Positions 31,223 to 42,939 of a DNA stretch of 64,000 nucleotides are shown one piece after another. The translations under genes were made by a program, and so were the position numbers. The notes beneath the pieces were generated by a model. It made no database searches and was not told the origin of the DNA. It saw only the letters and a list, made by a program, of their open reading frames with translations. Position 1 is the stretch's first letter; every line of letters begins with the position of its first letter. The stretch lies in contig OY855906.1 of the NCBI GenBank assembly GCA_963693305.1, positions 32,813,491 through 32,877,490 of the forward strand, in the 5' to 3' direction. This DNA comes from Meandrina meandrites (taxonomy: Eukaryota; Cnidaria; Anthozoa; Scleractinia; Meandrinidae).

Positions 31223-32218
31223 CTGGGGAATATAATATTTAACAATTATTCTTTGAAATCGAGGTGAATAGTGGCAGGATATTTACCGAGCCGCGTAGCG
31301 GCGAGGTAAATATTCTGCCGCTATTCACCGAGATTGAAAAGAATAATTGTTTTAGTATATACACACGAAGTGATCTCAAAACAGACAATCTAGGCATTTT
31401 CAAAAGGAAACCAATGAAAGGCAATTTTATTGACGTCTAATTTGACGTCTCAATTCATGTGTGAAACACGTACAAAGCTATTTACAGATTCTTTTAACAA
31501 GGCAAATACACAATCTTCGATAAAATCCTCGTCAAAATGGTCCTTTTACACAGTTCAAATCAGCAACTTTAATCGAAAGTCTGCTTGGAAATTGATAACT
31601 GATCAATCAAAGTTTTCAAAGTTATCAAGAAAGGCTTGCTGTTTGGCTCGTTGCGAAGGTGCCTGTCAATGGCGGCTCGAATTGAGGTGAGTGTTGTCTT
31701 GTTGTAATATGACCTGTCTTGTTTTCTTGCGGACATATAAAACTTCAATTCTTCTTTTTCCATTTCCTCGATTTCGGTGAGAAATTCGTTCTGTCAGGCA
31801 AACCAGTCTACAAAAATGCTCGTATAAATGAGACAAATTGTAGTCGTGAAGATTAATTGCTGCCTATTCAGCGATAGGTCAAATTCACGGTAAGTTATCT
31901 CGATAAACAAACTGAAAAATACTTGTTTGCAAAACATGACTTCTTCACTTAACTTTAAAAACTTTTAGGCCAACGTTCGTTGCCTTCTTGGTGTTTTCTG
32001 GCACGCTGTCGTCTTTTATTTTCACTAATTTGATTCTGAAACGCTAGTGAAACGCGAGTTTACGCCGGCCATTTTGTTTTATGTTTTATGGGATAATGCA
32101 TTATCCACTCAGTAGCGAGTGAATAATGTGGCATTAGCCCGAGATAGCGAACCAATCAGATTGCTGGAATAGCCAAGATCACTGAGTGTGTATATACTAA
32201 CGTCCAATATTCCCCGGT
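31223..32218 (-). mobile_element. Decayed transposon with tyrosine-recombinase-like (Crypton/KIAA1958-type) fragment
   Basis: The ends CTGGGGAATATAATA and AATATTCCCCGG mirror each other. A long palindrome at 31238-31362 (AACAATTATTCTTT ... AAAGAATAATTGTT) lies inside the left end. The minus-strand frame 31763-31569 contains FYMSARKQDRSYYNKTTLTS and IRAAIDRHLRNEPN, resembling the N-terminal SAM-like part of eukaryotic Crypton/KIAA1958-type tyrosine recombinases, then diverges. Catalytic residues are not present in the window. The family call rests on one short block. Confidence 0.5.
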
Positions 32219-32284
32219 TTTGACTGCTTCACGTGACATGCATAGACCAATCGGACGTGTGAAAAATATTTGATGGAATTATAA

Positions 32285-32570
32285 ACCATGATATGTATCA
32301 GAAGCTGGGACAATTTATGCAATTTTTGCAAAACTGCTGCTTATGCCCTCCCTAGAAAGCACAACGTATTCCACTATAAAACCTCCTCTGGGGCTCCACA
32401 AAGAGATACTTCGAAAATCAAGACAGCAAAGCCGAAGACAGGATGAACTGGGAAATTAATTTATGCGTATTGAATACAAACATAATCGCGCGTATAAATT
32501 TATTTCCCAGTTCCCCTTGTTTTCGGCTTTGCCGTCGAGATTTCCGAAGTATTTCCTTGGGGTGTAAGTG
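32285..32570. mobile_element. Foldback repeat, family F, copy 1
   Basis: GACAGCAAAGCCGAAGACAG and CTTGTTTTCGGCTTTGCCGTC, plus AACTGGGAAAT and ATTTCCCAGTT, form one long hairpin. The leader (ACCATGATATGTATCAGAAG, GCCCTCCCTAGAAAGCACAA) recurs at 63370 in copy 2. Confidence 0.75.
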
Positions 32571-32812
32571 TTTTTACCTCGACCTTGATTTTTCCGAATA
32601 TCTCAAAAACCTCATCCAATAACTGTTTAACAACACACAACAAGCACGTCTTAACGGCCCGTGAACCACGGAACGTCTTTCATATTAAGCTTAACAAATC
32701 TAACTGAAAATTGCGGCGAAGAGATCCTACATTATTCATAATTCAAAAAATTAAATAAAATACATGTTGTAAATGCTTTCACTTTGAATAAAGAAGGTGT
32801 TGAATAAAAAAC

Positions 32813-32927
32813 TGCGGTAAGATTTCCGCACAACCCTATTTCATACTATCACTATAATACAGAGTTAACGAGTCAGTCAGAAAATTGTATGCATAATTAA
32901 TGTATGGGGCTGTGCGGAAATCTTGCC
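32813..32927. repeat. Inverted repeat (GCGGTAAGATTTCCGCACA)
   Basis: GCGGTAAGATTTCCGCACA on the left and TGTGCGGAAATCTTGCC on the right pair across about 80 bp. Confidence 0.8.
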
Positions 32928-32976
32928 AAAACTGCTTACGCCTAAATCTGGCGAACAAAATGTAACATATTCTTAC

Positions 32977-33009
32977 CCCATCAACAAACTCTTCTGCAGT
33001 TTCTGTCAT
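32977..33009 (-). CDS. Possible first coding exon upstream of Pellino
   Basis: An ATG followed by eleven acidic-rich codons (MTETAEEFVDG) ends at a good donor GTAAGA in phase 0. It is on the Pellino strand about 2.9 kb upstream of the first certain exon, which needs a phase-2 partner, so a missing exon must lie between. It could equally belong to nothing. Confidence 0.2.
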
Positions 33010-33132
33010 GATTTCGGGCTTGCCCCATGTAACAGTTTTCTCCGGAGGAAAGGAGGTCCAAAATAGGACTGGTCAGCGGCATAAACCTTCGATACTTCAT
33101 GTATACAAATCCACAAATCAATCAATCGTAGC

Positions 33133-33558
33133 TGATAGGGGTGTGCCGCGAACGTTCTCAAACCCGGACCCTATCTAAGGATAAAGAAAACGAAAATTGA
33201 TACCCTTTCTAAGGCCCAAACCCGAAAATTGACACCCTATTCAAGGGGAGGAGAAGCATTGCATGACGACTCAAATAACGGCTAACCGCGCACGGCAAAG
33301 CTCAAATCTTTCAAAATCGCTCTGTTGATACTTAATGACGGATAGTTCCGTTTTAACAGACAATTTTTTTCGTTTAGCTGGGCGTTTATTTGAGCTGCTA
33401 GAATTTAGCTACCCTATCTAAGGATCACACCAGAAACACAATGCCAAGAGGAACAAAAGTGATACCCTATTTAAGGACCAAGAACATCAAAAACCATACC
33501 CTATCCCGCGGCACATACCTGTATAGCCCATATATGGGAGTACCCCCCCCCCCCCCGG
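33133..33558 (-). mobile_element. G-tract TIR MITE (copy 2 of 3)
   Basis: The right end TATATGGGAGTACCCCCC and the interior (CCCTATTTAAGGACCAAGAA, CATACCCTATCCCGCGGCAC, AACGGCTAACCGC) match the copy at 40519-40980. The left end lacks the G-run. Confidence 0.85.
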
Positions 33559-33818
33559 GGGTGGCACAGTGGTGCTGTAAGCCCGCAAAATTACCAAAAT
33601 ACTTTGCAAATAAAAAGATAAGAAGTTCTAAGGTACCTTGACTGCCTGAATGATTTAAACTGCATGCTGTAATAAGCAGCGGAAGTACATCGAGAAAGGA
33701 GTCGGTTGGCAATAACGTCAATCATATTTGGCGCGCTTTTTGTTTTCGTAATGCAGCTACCTACGGCCTACCGCAGTTGCATGTTTTTTTTTCGCAATAC
33801 AATTCAACTCAAGTAGAT

Positions 33819-34212
33819 TTGCCATGGAAGAAAGCGAAAAGCCTGCTTCACTGAGAGAATTAGAGATAGACTTTTTGAAAAATAAATAAATAAAAATAAA
33901 TGAGAAATCGAGGCAGGCTTTAATTTCCGTACCTCGACCCGTTTCTACTTGAAGATCCCGTAATGAGCTCCGCCCATGTTAACCACCCTGTCGGGGAAAA
34001 CGATTCTCGATAAGATTGACACAATAAAGAACACTGTGTATATGGTAGATGACACTACCATTTCAGAGGCATTAAAGCAGTTGGAGAATATCCATTTGCT
34101 GTTGCAGAAGAGCTGCTCGTCAATTAATGGTATTCCTCTTAGAACCAGCCCAGTGAAGAAAAACTTAAAGATAACGTCAACCAAATATCATCAAGTCTTT
34201 CACGCGAAGTAG
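33819..34212 (+). other. Short open frames of unknown meaning
   Basis: A 21-codon ATG frame at about 33823 (MEESEKPASLRELEIDFLKN) and a 78-codon frame from 33976 with leucine-rich, helix-like text (ISEALKQLENIHLLLQKSC) lie just upstream of the duplicated Caspr-like exon. Neither is recognised. They might be exons or repeat-derived. Confidence 0.25.
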
Positions 34213-34229
34213 CCCTCACTTTTCATTTT

Positions 34230-34850
34230 TAAGGTTTTGGATCGTCAGCAGAAAACCAGATATTACTTTGATCCTACCAGTAACCCTCCTGCAGTTTCAT
34301 AGGTCAGCTTCTCAGTCATATTTTATCGTTGGACCACGTGGAGCACCAAGAAAATAAAAGTAAAGTCACACGCAAGAGACAACGCGAAACATCGCGGTTC
34401 ATCTACTCCTTATGTCACATTGTGAATCTGGCAACACCTGAACCTCATTCCAGTGCCGCCACTTTAAATTACACCCAGATGAGGGCTGGGCCGACAACTC
34501 GAAGAAGTACTGATGTGTCTTCATTAGGATTGTCCACAACGGGACAACAAACCAACGAGACCTGCCAACCCATAAATCAACTGTAATTAGCTCGGGTTCG
34601 CCATCGAACAATTCAGAAGGGTCTTCTGATGAAGATGCGTACACGGGGGTCGGACAAGTTATTGCATACATTGTAGTCCTCTTCTCTGTTATGGTTGTTG
34701 GATATATCTTGAAAGTTATGTATACCATCTAACGTCATGTGTAGGATTAAGATTCAATTAAAACGGGGAAGAAAGAAACCATCAACAATAAGCTTTATTT
34801 GCATGACCATGAATACATTTGGTATTGCAAAAGCATAAAAAGAAAAACGT
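34230..34850 (+). pseudogene. Broken duplicate of the last exon of the Caspr-like gene
   Basis: From CCTACCAGTAACCC onward it is almost identical to 21708-22310, covering the end of the fibrinogen-like segment, the Ser/Thr linker, the TM helix and about 110 bp of 3' flank. Damage relative to the source: a deletion replacing CTAGAATGCTTTG in the GPLECFGA region, an added A soon after, a 2-bp insertion (ACGAGACCTGCC versus ACGAGGTGCC) that shifts the frame, and loss of 12 bp in the TM helix. The first about 40 bp after the acceptor-like ...TTTTTAAG differ from the source, so the duplication boundary lies inside the exon or the two have diverged there. Confidence 0.9.
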
Positions 34851-34857
34851 AACTACT

Positions 34858-35444
34858 TAGACCACACTTTCTAGGGGTCTGCCGGCGCAATTAACAGGGG
34901 CACCCAACGAGAACATATAGGTGTCGGAACACCGTTTTTACGTTATTAGTGTCTTTTTTGTGCGATTAAAAGCCTTATTTTTAAACGCTAAGAAAAGTGT
35001 GTCTTTTCGGATACGCTAGCTGGACATTCAAACTTCAGAATATTTTAGGGAACGAAATATTTTAACCTAATTTACGAGCCGCTGTTGCCTTCTCGAAAAT
35101 CGTAGCTGGGCTTTTTTCGTACCCAAAACGGCATTTTTTTGTCTCTCCAAAAACAACAGGCATTGCTTACCCCATGTCACGAAAGTTTGAGCTAAAGAAA
35201 TCTCCTGTTTTTCATCACTATTTAATCCGAAAATCGTAGGCGATTATAGGTCTTCCGAACAGATATTCACCGAGAAACGGTCTGTTGGGTGCCCTTGAAT
35301 AAACCCCCGCGGGATGTTGGGAAAACACGACAAAAGCTTGTAAATCACGAGCCGCCAGGCGAGTGATTTACAAGCTTTTCGAGTATTCTCACAACATCGC
35401 AAGGGGGTTTATTGCGTCGGTAAACCTCTAGAAAGTGTGGTCTA
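34858..35444. mobile_element. TA-flanked TIR element
   Basis: TAGACCACACTTTCTAG and CTAGAAAGTGTGGTCTA are exact inverses at the two borders (587 bp), with TA as probable target. A second internal hairpin (AAAGCTTGTAAATCAC / GTGATTTACAAGCTTT) lies near 35333-35382. No transposase. Confidence 0.85.
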
Positions 35445-35943
35445 TTGCTTTTATGAACTATCGAAAACGACTTTTAAAGATATGGGAATCTATTTTAAAT
35501 ATTTCGTGATCAACAACCTTATTCTTACAGCGGCTGAAAAAATAAAACACAGGTTCAGCTTCACCGATCGCTCACACCAAAATCAACGAACCGACGCGAC
35601 GAAAACGTTTAAAAGTCCGTTTAAAGTTGTAAAAGTCATAAGAAAGGGAAGAGAAAGGCAAATGGTAAACGGAACAAAGTGTATTCAACGATTTAAAGTT
35701 GCTTTTACAACGAAATTTAGCAAACTGTGGCCAGAGTCATTCATTGCGAAAGTGAAGGACTGCACGGAAAATGTGCAGGTTTACAAACCTCACAGACCGC
35801 CGAAATTATTTAGAATAAAGGTTAGTTTCAGAAACTCTGCTTCGAATATTTTATTTCGAACTTATTTGTCACGTATTTTTTTTGTTTTCGCCAAGCCACA
35901 GACTTTACAGAAAGCACTGAAATTGCTTAAAACTAGAATTTAA
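35437..35943 (+). CDS. Hypothetical basic protein, 168 aa
   Basis: An ATG frame of 168 codons starting within the right TIR of the preceding element. The first 30 residues are hydrophobic/aromatic; the rest is strongly basic (FKVVKVIRKGRERQ, KPHRPPKLFRIKVSF) with few cysteines. No domain recognised. The start inside a transposon end makes a true gene start unlikely; an exon opening later in the frame is possible. Confidence 0.3.
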   Translation: MVYCFYELSKTTFKDMGIYFKYFVINNLILTAAEKIKHRFSFTDRSHQNQRTDATKTFKSPFKVVKVIRKGRERQMVNGTKCIQRFKVAFTTKFSKLWPESFIAKVKDCTENVQVYKPHRPPKLFRIKVSFRNSASNILFRTYLSRIFFVFAKPQTLQKALKLLKTRI

Positions 35944-38512
35944 TTCAAGCGCGTACAAGAACACAGTGTGAATTTCTGCCATCGAGATAATTCAAGTAAG
36001 CTTTCGATTCAACGCGATCAATTTGAAGTAGTTTTTTTTTCAAATAAGGTTTTTGAGTGAATGTTGAATGAAAAGATGTCCATATAGTTTTATTCCAGCC
36101 CGGTAAACGCGTAACTGTTTATTGTATTCCTTCTCATTTGATTGTTTCTGCGTTTTGTTTTGTTTTATTTTCTTCTACCTATACGCTTAGTTCTTTCACT
36201 CCAACTGCGACGGGCGGCAAAATTCATTGTTGTGAACCACCCTCAGTAAATATTCATTATGATCATTTATTGAAATCATATCTTCTGTTTTAATCATAAT
36301 ATAGACCAAAATTAGACATTAAACTAACGTTATTAAATTATTCGTCCTTACGCGTAGTCGAGCGTAGTGCTGCTTTGTCGGGGAGCGGGAGATTACCGGT
36401 ACAATAAATAGAACATATAATAGGTCTTTGACTTTTTGTCCAATCAGAGTGCGCGTAGTATCTGAGGTTAGTTCATAATTTCTTATAAAACTGTCACCAC
36501 TGTTAGTTTAAGGGTTTCTCATGTCAGAAATGTAAAAAGTTGGGGGGTCACTGAATTCTTCCCGAGATAAAATGTCTAAAAGATCATCTTAAGATCTTAA
36601 AAATCGGCCTTCGTGGTGGATACCCCAGAAGGCGTGCTACAATCGACTGCGTATTCTTGCGATCTTACAACCGACAAATGCTACCTTTCTTTCCCACCAT
36701 TGCAGAGAACAGGTGGCTGCCTCGCTAGGGCTCGTCAGCAATGAGTAAACTGATGGTTGTGCTGTTTACAGAATTTTTTTCAGTTGTGTAGCAGTTCTCA
36801 CAAGCTTGTAATCCTACAGCTCCTCTACTAGTGTAGCTGTTACAATTGTTTTGGGGCTAGGGGCATTGTTCCTGTTGTTTGTTCTAATGTTCTCATGAAA
36901 GGTCGCAAGCCATTCATGTGGGTCCTTGCGTGGGCTTGCGTCGCCCAATTTTTTTATGCCCCGCTTACCATCTTTCACCGGCATCGGGAGAAATTTTCAA
37001 TAGCCCCTCCCCTAAAACCTAACTGAAAAAAACCATGTTCCACCCCTCCCCCTCCCATAAAACATCATAGTCCGCCTCTTTATAAATTGTGGACCCTCCC
37101 AAAGCTATCAAATAATCTACATACGTAACATGAAACTTGGGAGTTTTCTGAAAACAAAGATTTCGGTGGGGCGCTGGTATAGCGCTTGAACGCTGCACTG
37201 ATTTAATTCGTGGCGTACAAGTTCGGCTTGTTGCCGGAACACACACTCACGAATGGTTTTGAAAGGAAAAAATACAAAGAAAGTGAATGACTTCTGGTTT
37301 GTTTAGTCCATGGAAACTAAGGTATGAAGACTATATCATCATTCGTGTTAATGTTGTAGACTTTACTAGTAAGCTTACAGTCATAAGTTACCGTCAATTC
37401 CGGACCGAATTTCAGTGAGAACTATATATGAGACGGTAGAAAAAGTATAAACAGATGCAACAAGTATAGCTACAAATCGGCTGATCGAACCAAATCCAAC
37501 TTAGCAGCGTATCCTTCCCAGCTCGATATATACTGCTTATACTTTTCCGATATGCAACTTTACCACTCAATTCATACGCCAAATTTCCAAGTAGTGCCGA
37601 GAAAGGGCTGTCAACTTGGTCTACGCTAGATAAACGCTTTCGATTTTCCGGATAAAACTGCCAGGTCGCTCCAAAGGAGCTTGCACCGAAATCTTTTTTC
37701 TTCTTTTTACCAGGAGGCAAGACACGTGTTACGAAGAGCGCAGATGGCAGGTTCAACAAAAGGGTTTGCGTAAGTAAACAATGTTACTTCAGTCAGTCAT
37801 TCAATTTAACTGTGAGCAGCGAACTCCACTCAACTCCGCTCAGCTACGAGCATTGTAAATAAGTAAATCTTTACATTACATCTGGATGACTAGGAAAATG
37901 CGTTTGCAGTGACAGGGGCTTTGTCCGCTTATTAGAAAATCAAGGCCCATTTTACATGTAACACCATAACACTTCCAATCAATTTAGGTATGAGAATGTG
38001 TATAAAAAATAAACGTGGCCGAATTTTGCCTCCGTATAATTTGTGGTAAGAAACTTTCTTTGCCCGGTTTTTCAAAGGATTCCTTTTCCGTCTAACTTGA
38101 GGTATTAAGACTTTCGTTTCAAGGCGTTTTACGTGACTGATTTTGGTCTTCATTATATAATATATGTTTTGTAATTAATTGCAATGAACTACAGCCGAAC
38201 CACTTTTTCAGTATTAACAGCATAATGAAAAGCGTATACGTGTTTACAATGCTGACAATAGAACTTAACTGTAAAAGCCCTTATCCAATGCTATCAATAT
38301 ATTTTTAACGTGTTGGTGCATATTCTATGTTTTGTAAAGGCTAAAATAGTTTCAGTTTGATTTCTTTGTATTTTATATTCTAAAATATTTTAGTACCTTT
38401 TCGATTGTTTGATTTATTGATAAATTTGGTTCGAAAATTCGAAACAAAATTGTTGCCCATGGCTAAATCCCTAAATTAGAAAAAACTTAACTAAATGCAG
38501 CATTTGTATTTA
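35944..38512. other. No gene recognised
   Basis: AT-rich. A minus-strand frame at 37412-37759 (115 codons, with a KKKKK stretch) and a few shorter ones show no known motif. No paired terminal repeats seen. Confidence 0.45.
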
Positions 38513-38724
38513 GCTACAGAAATGAAAACATTTACAATGGGCGGCTATATAATCAAACTCCTAGCATTGAAAGAGTATTGATTCTGTGCTAAAATTAGCG
38601 TGAACAAGCTTGCAGAATTTGCAGATTAGTTTAAAGCTACAGAAGTAAAAACATTTTCCCTGTGCAGCGAATATAATCAAACTCCTAGCATTAAAGAAGT
38701 GTTAATTCTGTGCTATAATTATTC
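38513..38724 (+). repeat. Imperfect tandem duplication, unit about 122 bp
   Basis: AATCAAACTCCTAGCATT, TTCTGTGCTA and GCTACAGAARTRAAAACATTT each occur twice in the same order (around 38513-38600 and 38636-38724). Confidence 0.75.
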
Positions 38725-40518
38725 ATCAAGGGCTCTCGGAGTGTTGACTGTGATATTATAAACTTATAGCTGAGAATTGGCCAAAATTGTAACTGTTAGC
38801 TGAGAAAAGACGATTTTAACTGTCTAGGTGAGAATGAGATCAGTTAAATGTAACTATTGATTGAATCAAGGGAAAACTGAGAATAAGCCAAATTTTAACT
38901 GAATACAGACTGTCCAGCAGTCCATCTAGACCCTCTAGCTAAGCAGCTGAGTTAATGAAGATCACTTCAGGAGTGAATTGCAGATAGAATATACTTGCAG
39001 TCGGCTAATTGTGATTTAGGAGATGTTCAGCTACCAGAAACTGTTTTTCTAATTTTACACACACATCAGCCATCGGGACTGAAAAGTTTTGAAAGCGAAC
39101 ATCTCCGAAGTATTATTCAAATTGTGCCAGCGTTCACAACGCGCGTTCAAATTCGATTTAAATCGGGAAAACTCGGGCAAGTCGGAAAATACTATTTAAA
39201 TATAGTTTGAGCACATGTTCATTCTTAATGTAAAATTTATGAATGAAACATTGACATTGGAGTGGACATTCGCATTTTGAATCAAAACATAAGCATTCAA
39301 GTTTCTATGATATTTACGTATGATGATGAGATCGCATCGGTTTAGTCAACATGCTTCTCTGACTTCCATTTGTTTCTTGCCGGTTTAGCGGCCCCTCGAT
39401 AAATACAAGTTATTTTGCCTGCATCCATAGTCATTCAAAATTGTTTTTTTCAGTTTAATGATGTCACCGTCAATATGTAAGATGTCTCTGCTGGAAATTT
39501 CAAAAGGATGTTAAGCTGTGTTCTCACTAGGCCGAAACATGATGTAGCAATAAAACGACAATTATTGGGATGGGTTGAAAGCAGAATATTTGGGAGAACA
39601 TTGCCACGAAACTTGACGACCGACGGCTGCAAGCGCAATTGCAAAATTTAATTGCAAACAATTCTTTTTGTACCGAAGACAGCGCAAATGCTGTCTGCTC
39701 GCTAAACGCTGGAAAGCCCTTCTCCTCCGAAGGGTTTAAAAATTGACACTTAAACCAAAGAATTAATGGAAATGTGATAGTAATTTTGAACTCCATTTTT
39801 CTGTTAAAGTGTGCGAGATTTTGCGAGTATAGTACTAGAACTGCATAAATTACACAACCGGGGCATGAAACGTGTTTGAAACTGGCCTGGCATCTGGATG
39901 TGAACAATGCATTAGAAAACATGTTTAGGTGAAACATGTTTACTCTAAACACGTTTCGGATTTAATGTTAACACAGTTTAATAGTTTATTTAGTGATGAA
40001 GCGCTTGCAAAACGGTTACAGCCGAAATCCCGACAGGCTATACAGAATTTATACTATATTTATATTTAGTCAAGTTGACTTGAACTCGCATTTAATTCAA
40101 ATCTGCCGAATTTAATTGTTTTAAACGTTCGCATTCATTTACATGCACTTAATTCGGAGAGCCAGCTCATTCATGTCATGGACAATTTGCACTGTACAGT
40201 TGAATGCTGGTAACTAAACCGAAGTGGGAAGACTGTTGGAAACAGGAGGGGTTAATTTCTGATAGGAGCTAGAGCTCCACAGCTTCACAAACCGCAACAT
40301 TGATTCTTGCAAACTGTACGTTAACGTATCTTCCACTGAAGTAACAAACTTTCAAATCAGTGAACTGGTAGGATGATCAAGCTGAACTTTTTCTATTGCT
40401 TGTCTCCATAGTGTAGGGCGCATTGCGTTGGTGGAGTCTGTTTGTTCCGTTTTTAGTAATTCAACGTCTGACTTGAAAATGACTTTCGCTTTAACGGAAA
40501 CCGACTCCAACTTGACCC
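38725..40518. other. No gene recognised
   Basis: AT-rich; longest frame is 141 codons on the minus strand (39527-39952) without a recognised domain. Confidence 0.45.
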
Positions 40519-40980
40519 GGGGGGGGGGGGGGGGGGGGTACTCCCATAAATTTCGGATAGGGGTGTGCCGCGAAGGTTCTTAAACCCTGACCCTATTTAA
40601 GGATTAAGGAAACGAAAATTGCTACCCTTTATAAGGCCCAAACCCGAAAAATGACACCCTAAAGAAGGAGAGGAGAAGCGTTTGGTGACGATCCAAATAA
40701 CGGCTAACCGCACACGGCAAAACACAAATCTTTACAAAATCTCTTTGCTACTAGGTAAACGGATAGTTTATAGTTTAAACAGACGATTGCTACGTTTAGT
40801 TGGGCATTTATTTTAGCTGATAGAATTTAGGTACCCTATCTAAGGATAACACCGGGAACACAATGCCAAAAGGAACAAAAATGATACCCTATTTAAGGAC
40901 CGAGAACCTCAAAAACCATACCCTATCCCGCGGCACATACCTATATAGCCCATATATGGGAGTACCCCCCCCCCCCCCCC
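40519..40980 (+). mobile_element. G-tract TIR MITE (copy 3 of 3, complete)
   Basis: G-run plus GTACTCCCATA on the left and TATGGGAGTAC plus C-run on the right are inverse. The interior has repeated CCCTATTTAAGGA-like motifs at both ends in opposite orientation. 462 bp. This copy defines the family. Confidence 0.9.
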
Positions 40981-42850
40981 GGGCGACTTGAGCAGCGGGA
41001 TTGCTATCGTCGTTGATTTGCTTCAGGGAATGAGTGTCATTTGCATGATCTCCTTTTAAACTCTTTCACTGGAATCGTAAGTTCTTCTTAAAGACTATGT
41101 TAGAGTACTGGTTCATCTCGTACTCGGTTTGCTCGGCCTTGTATTTCCTCTTCTGGGGACTTAGGTTTATTAATGTGACTAGGGCTTTGAAATGTTCTTT
41201 ATCGTTTACTGAAGGCGTCCCATTCGTCTTTGCTAAAACAGATTACACAGTTGGTTTCTTCTCCTTCATTAAGTTCAAAATCAAAGTATCTATTTGCTCG
41301 ATTTCCCGTTTGCAGTATTCAGTTCAGAAATGTCACGAACATAACCGTCAACGTTCATCTTGACGTTACGGCTGGAGGAACTTTGTGTAGGTTCGAAAGT
41401 ACGCCATTATGGTACCTTGATCGTCGCTCTTGCACTTCGTTATTTGGGCACTTAATGTGGTGGTACAGTGGAACCACGATTTAACGAACCTCTATTTAAC
41501 GAAAACCTTGATATAACGAACGGTATTCTTTGCCCCAGCAATAGTAAAATATATGAAAAAGAACCTCGATTCAACGAACCTTCGATTTAACGAACGAATT
41601 TGGCCAGTACCCAGCAACTAAGCCATCGGCTGGTAATGGAGCTCTTGGAACAACAGAAACTTATACTTACTCAAACCGGTCACTATTTAGAGTTAAGAAA
41701 TGTAACTTAAATCAGCTTAAGCCACGGTAAAATCACACAGAGTCTTGCTTATTCTAGACTGAAAACTGAAATGAACAGTGCCCCATTGGTTAGAGATAAA
41801 GATCTTGAATTTAAGAAGGACCACACTGTCTACGGAACGCATCTAAATGCTATTTCCCACGATTTACCGACTATTGGATTTCGCGGTAAATTAAATGATG
41901 TCGTGATGTCAAAACGTCAAGCTAGATAGAGACTTCATTATCCCATGATGGACATTTGCATAATATACATCTATACATTACAGAATTTTGTGGAAAGATA
42001 TGGGACTCGAATATTTTTTCAACCAACCTAATAAAGTCTACTTACTTCGATTTCTTCATAAGCGTTAAGTTGCAAATTGTATCAGTTATGATAGGATGTT
42101 ATTATTTCTCGGGCGTGGCCGAGTCATAATTTGACATTTTCGTCGCCAAAAGGGGGTCATGGTTCCAGGCGTTCCTTGCGTGGATCGCGGAAACTGGGGA
42201 TGAGAGTGCGAGTCGAGTGTGACAGCTTTTGGTAGTGCTCGCCTTTCGTAAACAACGTAAAAAGCCTGAAAGCTAGGCAAATGTGCAAAGTTCACACTAG
42301 TTCTCACAAGATAACAAATGAGCCATATGTGAGTTCTAAAAACTACGAAAATACTGCCAAAACTGTGACAGCTGTGGAGTGTTTAGCTGTTAGTACTCTT
42401 GAGACATTTCGTGGTAAAATACATGATGTACTACTAGTAGTAATCAGCGATTAGGGTAGTGCGTTCGACCTAAATTAATATGCCTCAAATGGAGCGAGAG
42501 GATAAGTGGGAGAGGAATCTCATCACACAACGTTTTGAAGGAAAGATTGCGTGACGAGCCAAAAGAACATGTCTGCAAAATAAAGAGCTGTGTTCCCCGT
42601 ATTACGCCATCTTGTTGTTGTTGTCTTTATTATTGTGTTACTGAATATTGGGTTACTCAAGGTGAATACGCGGAACAGTGACATTACCTGGAATTTGTCG
42701 CATCAAGAAATGGGTTGTGTTGTTTTCAAAGGGGTTTAATAAACTGTGAAAAAATTGTGACACTGTAGCAGTTCTTGATATGTTAAAGCAGAATTTTTCT
42801 TTGCTTGCAAGCTATGTTATCGTAAATTGGGTGAAGCCATTCAAATGATT
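40981..42850. other. No gene; solo pogo/Tigger-like terminus
   Basis: At 41464-41600, ACAGTGGAACCACGATTTAACGAACC-type text recurs three times in direct order, as in the end of a pogo/Tigger MITE, but no inverse partner end is visible. The remainder contains only short frames without motifs. Confidence 0.5.
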
Positions 42851-42939
42851 TAATACAGGTGTAGCCTGTGTACAGCCGTCCGCTCCCCGATTTTTTTTTG
42901 AGGGGAGTGGACGGCTGTACACAGGCTAATACAGGTGTA
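42851..42939. mobile_element. 63-bp hairpin flanked by 13-bp direct repeats
   Basis: TAATACAGGTGTA occurs at 42851-42863 and 42927-42939. Between them GCCTGTGTACAGCCGTCCGC and its inverse GGACGGCTGTACACAGGC form a stem around a T-rich loop. It looks like a tiny foldback insertion with a target duplication, or a fossil cruciform. Confidence 0.75.

Noticed and set aside
33467..33721. Minus-strand 84-codon frame with GGGGG
   Set aside because: Runs through the end of the G-tract MITE; no domain.
37150..37215. Possible tRNA gene
   Set aside because: Stem-like GCGCTGGTATAGCGC is present but no tRNA A and B boxes with a cloverleaf could be drawn.
39527..39952. Minus-strand 141-codon frame
   Set aside because: No recognisable domain, no splice context and composition like the surrounding DNA.
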